Assembly: GCA_050953405.1 (NCBI GenBank)
Contig: JBMNMP010000001.1
Span: forward strand, 744,001-808,000
DNA: 64,000 bases
DNA from: RUG100 sp050953405
Lineage (GTDB): Bacteria; Bacillota; Clostridia; Peptostreptococcales; Anaerovoracaceae
Direction of reading: 5' to 3'
Positions within the stretch are counted from its first letter, which is position 1. Each line of letters starts with the position of its first letter. Made by a program: the position numbers and the translations under genes. The notes beneath the pieces are model-generated. The model was not told the DNA's origin. It did not search any database and saw only the letters and a program-made list of their open reading frames with translations. Of this stretch, positions 61,629-64,000 are shown in pieces.

Positions 61629-62201
61629 ATGATTAACTACGATCACCTGGCATGGGGGGTCAAAATCGACCCGGAAGAGGCTAAGAGAAAATTCGACTAT
61701 AAAGAGCTGGAGGAAATGCATTTCTTCGAAGTGAATGCAGAGGATGTCTCCACAGAAGAGTACAAAGATGACGATGATGACGAGTATAATGCCTGGTTCT
61801 TCGATGTTCCGCACGACAAGCTCTGGGGCGCTGATGACAATACGAGAGAGGCGCGCAGAAAGAGCATTGAGGCACAGATCGCGGAATTCGTAAAGCAGGT
61901 AAAACCCGGACACCCGGACTGGGAATGGAGAGGAGGCTACTTCATAGATGCCTTCCTGCTCAATGATCCGCAATCCGAGGTAGAGGATTCAGAGTACGAT
62001 ACCGTGCTCCTGTTATCGCCGGATCCCAAGGATGCTTATCCGCTGGCTATCATCTGGGAGATGATACCGGAGGCCAAGAGGGCTCCGCTGATGAATATGC
62101 AGAGATGCGGCTGCAAGATATATGCGGCTTTCAGTGACCACTTCAAGTATCCCGATGAAGACTTCGTGTGCATAGAAATCTATCTGAAAAAAGAAGATTG
62201 A
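61629..62201 (+). CDS. acidic cytoplasmic protein of unknown family
   Basis: A 190-aa soluble protein I do not recognise. It is strongly acidic, with a DDDDDE run near residue 48, and rich in Trp and Tyr (NAWFFDVPHDKLWG, DWEWRGGYFIDAFLL). There is no signal peptide or transmembrane helix. The second half (TVLLLSPDPKDAYPLAIIWEMIPEAKRAPLMNMQRCGCKIYAAF) looks like an alpha-beta fold. Ribosome site AAAGGAGG is strong and the gene has its own promoter (TTCATA, 17 bp, TATAAT at about 61539-61567) and terminator, which supports a real, well-expressed gene. Confidence 0.75.
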   Translation: MINYDHLAWGVKIDPEEAKRKFDYKELEEMHFFEVNAEDVSTEEYKDDDDDEYNAWFFDVPHDKLWGADDNTREARRKSIEAQIAEFVKQVKPGHPDWEWRGGYFIDAFLLNDPQSEVEDSEYDTVLLLSPDPKDAYPLAIIWEMIPEAKRAPLMNMQRCGCKIYAAFSDHFKYPDEDFVCIEIYLKKED

Positions 62202-62218
62202 GAATAGCCATGATAAAG

Positions 62219-62252
62219 AAAACGGCTGCCCGGTGCGGGCAGCTGTTTTCTT
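62219..62252 (+). terminator. intrinsic terminator after the acidic protein gene
   Basis: GCTGCCCG/CGGGCAGC stem extended by AAAAC/TTTT pairing, T-rich end. Confidence 0.8.
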
Positions 62253-62282
62253 TTAAGTGTGAAGTCCTGGGGAAATGGGGTA

Positions 62283-62288
62283 TATTAT
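62283..62288 (+). promoter_or_regulatory. -10 box 5 nt before the DUF5685 start codon
   Basis: TATTAT lies 5 nt before ATG 62294 and there is no Shine-Dalgarno; another candidate leaderless gene. Confidence 0.35.
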
Positions 62289-62293
62289 AGGGT

Positions 62294-63163
62294 ATGTTAG
62301 GATATGTGACTGCGAAAAATTCAGAACTGAAGATGAAGGATTTTGCCAGATACGGCGGATATTACTGCGGTGTCTGCAAGTCGATAGGCAGACGTTACGG
62401 ACAGCTGCCGCGTCTGGTGCTCTCTTATGATGCCGCTTTCCTGGCCTTGCTCTTGTCCGCGCTCAGCGGGGAGCATGAAGAGAGCGGCAGGGAACACTGC
62501 ATCATCCATCACATAAAGAAGAGACCCGTGATCTCCTGTGATGCAGTTGATTACAGCGCCGATGTGATGCTGATACTGGCCTGGTACAAGCTGGACGATG
62601 ACGTACGCGATGAAGGCAGGATCAGCTCCAGGGCGATAATGAAGACGATGCACGGGGTCTTCAAAAAGCTGCAGCAGGCGCGCCCGGAGCTGGAGAGATC
62701 TGTCAGAGAGGGCCTCCTTGCGCTGTCGCTTTGTGAACAGAGGAGATCGCCGAGCCTCGATGAGGCCGGGGACGCTTTCGGGAAAGTGATGTCGGCGGTG
62801 CTCACCGGTTATGCTCCGGCTGCCGCTTACAGGAGGGCACTGGAACGCATCGGCTATCATCTGGGGCGCTGGATCTACCTGATGGATGCCTGGGAGGATA
62901 TCGGGGAGAACATAGAGAGTGGAGCTTACAATCCTCTGCTCCTGAGGTTTGCTCACAGGCCGGAGGAATCGCAGGAAGATTTCAGAAAGCGCATATATAA
63001 TGATGTGGAAAGAAATCTGATGATATATCTGGAGGAGATGGCAAAGACGATAGATCTTCTTGATATTAAAAGGAATAAAGATATAATAGAGAATATAGTT
63101 TATATGGGACTGCTCGCAAGGACGGAGCAGGCTTTGGGAAAGGAAAATAACGAAGATGAATAA
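62294..63163 (+). CDS. DUF5685 family protein with prenyl-synthase-like aspartate motifs
   Basis: A 289-aa, mostly helical cytoplasmic protein that I recognise as DUF5685 from its N-terminus, with CxxC at C25/C28 (YYCGVCKSIGRRYG). Function unknown. Two acidic motifs stand out: LDDDVRDEG at 100-108 and DAWEDIGENIESGAYNP at 198-214. The second closely resembles the squalene/phytoene synthase motif (RDVxEDxxxGRxYxP), and the first sits where those enzymes have DxxxD. The overall helical pattern is compatible with that fold. No ribosome site; a -10 box lies 5 nt before the ATG. The DnaJ gene overlaps its end by 8 bp. Confidence 0.8.
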   Translation: MLGYVTAKNSELKMKDFARYGGYYCGVCKSIGRRYGQLPRLVLSYDAAFLALLLSALSGEHEESGREHCIIHHIKKRPVISCDAVDYSADVMLILAWYKLDDDVRDEGRISSRAIMKTMHGVFKKLQQARPELERSVREGLLALSLCEQRRSPSLDEAGDAFGKVMSAVLTGYAPAAAYRRALERIGYHLGRWIYLMDAWEDIGENIESGAYNPLLLRFAHRPEESQEDFRKRIYNDVERNLMIYLEEMAKTIDLLDIKRNKDIIENIVYMGLLARTEQALGKENNEDE

Positions 63164-63746
63164 TCCGTATGAGGTATTGGGAGTCAAAGAGGGCGCCAGT
63201 GAAGCTGAAATAAAGGCGGCATACAAGGAACTGGTGAAAAAGTATCATCCTGACCGCTATCAGAACAACCCCCTGGCGGACCTGGCAGAAGAAAAGCTAC
63301 GCGAAGTCAACGAGGCGTATGATTATTTGATGAAGAACCACTCGGGAAGCGGTGGTTCCTATGGATACAGCGGGAGCTCTGCGGCTTCCAGCTCGGAAGA
63401 CCGGGCAGCTTTCCAGCAGATCAGGAGGGACCTGGATGCAAACGACCTGCGTTCGGCGGAAGCGCGCCTGCACGATGTCAAGATAAAGAATGCGGAATGG
63501 GTATTCCTCAACGGGATGCTCTCCTACAAGAAGGGCTGGTATGACGATGCGCTGGCCAACGTACAGCAGGCGTGCAGCATGGATCCGAACAACAGCGAGT
63601 ACCGCTCGGTGCTCAATCAGCTGGCGGCGGCCGGCGGCGGCTACAGGCAGCAGGCCTACAACCGCGGCTACGGTATGGGCGGGGACGACCTGCTCTGTTC
63701 GGCCTGTCAGTGTTACATCTGTGGTGATTGTGCGGGGTGCTGGTAA
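63156..63746 (+). CDS. DnaJ-domain protein with a six-cysteine tail
   Basis: A 196-aa J-domain protein. The J domain occupies residues 1-67, with HPD at 31-33 for DnaK stimulation. A Ser/Gly-rich linker follows, then a helical TPR-like region (about 95-150) and a C-terminal CX2CXCX2CX2CX2CW cluster (C181, C184, C186, C189, C192, C195). It lacks the zinc-finger and substrate domains of true DnaJ, so it should recruit DnaK to a particular client. It overlaps the DUF5685 gene and is followed 6 bp later by a membrane-protein gene. Confidence 0.88.
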   Translation: MNNPYEVLGVKEGASEAEIKAAYKELVKKYHPDRYQNNPLADLAEEKLREVNEAYDYLMKNHSGSGGSYGYSGSSAASSSEDRAAFQQIRRDLDANDLRSAEARLHDVKIKNAEWVFLNGMLSYKKGWYDDALANVQQACSMDPNNSEYRSVLNQLAAAGGGYRQQAYNRGYGMGGDDLLCSACQCYICGDCAGCW

Positions 63747-63752
63747 TTTCTG

Positions 63753-64000
63753 ATGCAGAGCAGGAACAAATGGAGTGAGAAAACGAAGAATATGGCTGTG
63801 GGCGGGATCTGCCTCGCCCTGGCTACTGTGGCCCTGTGCCTGGCATCCATCGTGCCCGGCGTGGAGCTTACTTTTTATGCTGTCAGCTCGCTGTTCATCT
63901 GCGTTGCTGTCGATGAACTGGGAGTGCGCGGCGGCCTCATGGTCTATGCGGGCGCGGCCATCCTCGGGTTCCTCTTCATGCCCGGCAAGCTGGGAGTGCT
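63753..64000 (+). CDS. membrane protein, partial (runs off the window)
   Basis: The frame from ATG 63753 is open to the end of the window (82 codons). It encodes a basic N-terminus (MQSRNKWSEKTKNMAVGG) and two or three hydrophobic segments (ICLALATVALCLASIV, FYAVSSLFICVAVDELG, GGLMVYAGAAILGFLF). The pattern recalls small integral proteins of the ECF S-component or DUF type, but this is a guess. It starts 6 bp after the DnaJ stop, so it is probably in the same operon. Confidence 0.6.
   Translation, partial: MQSRNKWSEKTKNMAVGGICLALATVALCLASIVPGVELTFYAVSSLFICVAVDELGVRGGLMVYAGAAILGFLFMPGKLGV

Noticed and set aside
1..64000. CRISPR arrays, IS elements, prophage genes, rRNA
   Set aside because: I found no regularly spaced repeats, transposase or phage genes and no rRNA sequence on either strand.

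Overview
The window looks like chromosomal core DNA of a low-to-mid GC, strictly anaerobic Firmicute of the class Clostridia. I base this on AGGAGG-type ribosome sites, sigma-A promoters of the TTGACA/TATAAT kind, a CIRCE element at clpB, a TPP riboswitch, the oxygen-sensitive ThiH route to thiazole, and the gene orders carD-yacL-ispDF-proS and ffs-dnaX-ybaB-recR. An amino-acid fermenter near Eubacteriales Family XIII/Anaerovoracaceae is my best guess (inference, from several amino-acid permeases, 3-hydroxybutyryl-CoA dehydrogenase and 2-hydroxyacid dehydrogenases). I see no prophage, IS element, CRISPR array or rRNA.

Layout. 0-9.4 kb: a MATE exporter broken by an amber codon, a HAD phosphatase, hbd, a small monooxygenase, an exported 5'-nucleotidase-like protein that has lost its metal ligands, two tandem D-2-hydroxyacid dehydrogenases, rdgB and yihY. 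9.4-17.2 kb: divergent serA/serC sharing a palindromic promoter region, dacF, uvrC, two DUF1292 proteins, an FAD-dependent oxidoreductase and tRNA-Leu(CAG). 17.3-29.2 kb: a GH25 lysozyme, a 3D-domain wall protein with Pho-box-like repeats, radA, a histidine kinase/response regulator pair, carD, yacL, the ispDF fusion, proS, a split chromate transporter and a cyclophilin. 29.2-36 kb (minus strand): a membrane protein with a long disordered N-terminus and the thiamine operon thiS-thiG-thiH-tenI/thiE-thiD-thiC behind a TPP riboswitch and an intrinsic terminator. 36-45.2 kb: a PfoR-like membrane protein, pcrA-ligA, an AIR-synthase-like protein, SRP RNA, dnaX-ybaB-recR. 45.2-50.8 kb: three APC amino-acid permeases, two of them a recent tandem duplication. 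50.8-64 kb: MFS transporter, PHP phosphoesterase, cardiolipin synthase, site-2 protease, secreted amidase, clpB, a lipoprotein, NAD-type isocitrate dehydrogenase, an orphan acidic protein, and a DUF5685-DnaJ-membrane protein cluster that runs off the end.

How the genes fit together. The serine genes face each other across a 17-bp perfect inverted repeat. The thiamine operon makes both precursors and joins them, but thiF is not here. Several genes form a cell-envelope set (dacF, GH25, 3D protein, amidase, cls), with shared FN3-like modules or Arg-rich cytoplasmic tails. The strongest leads are: (1) the pseudo-metallophosphatase at 3708-5852; (2) DUF5685 at 62294-63163, which carries two aspartate-rich motifs resembling head-to-head prenyl synthases, beside a DnaJ protein with a six-cysteine tail; (3) two gene fusions (ispDF, tenI-thiE) that each keep a Shine-Dalgarno and in-frame ATG at the domain junction; (4) genes whose -10 box lies only 5-7 nt before the start codon.
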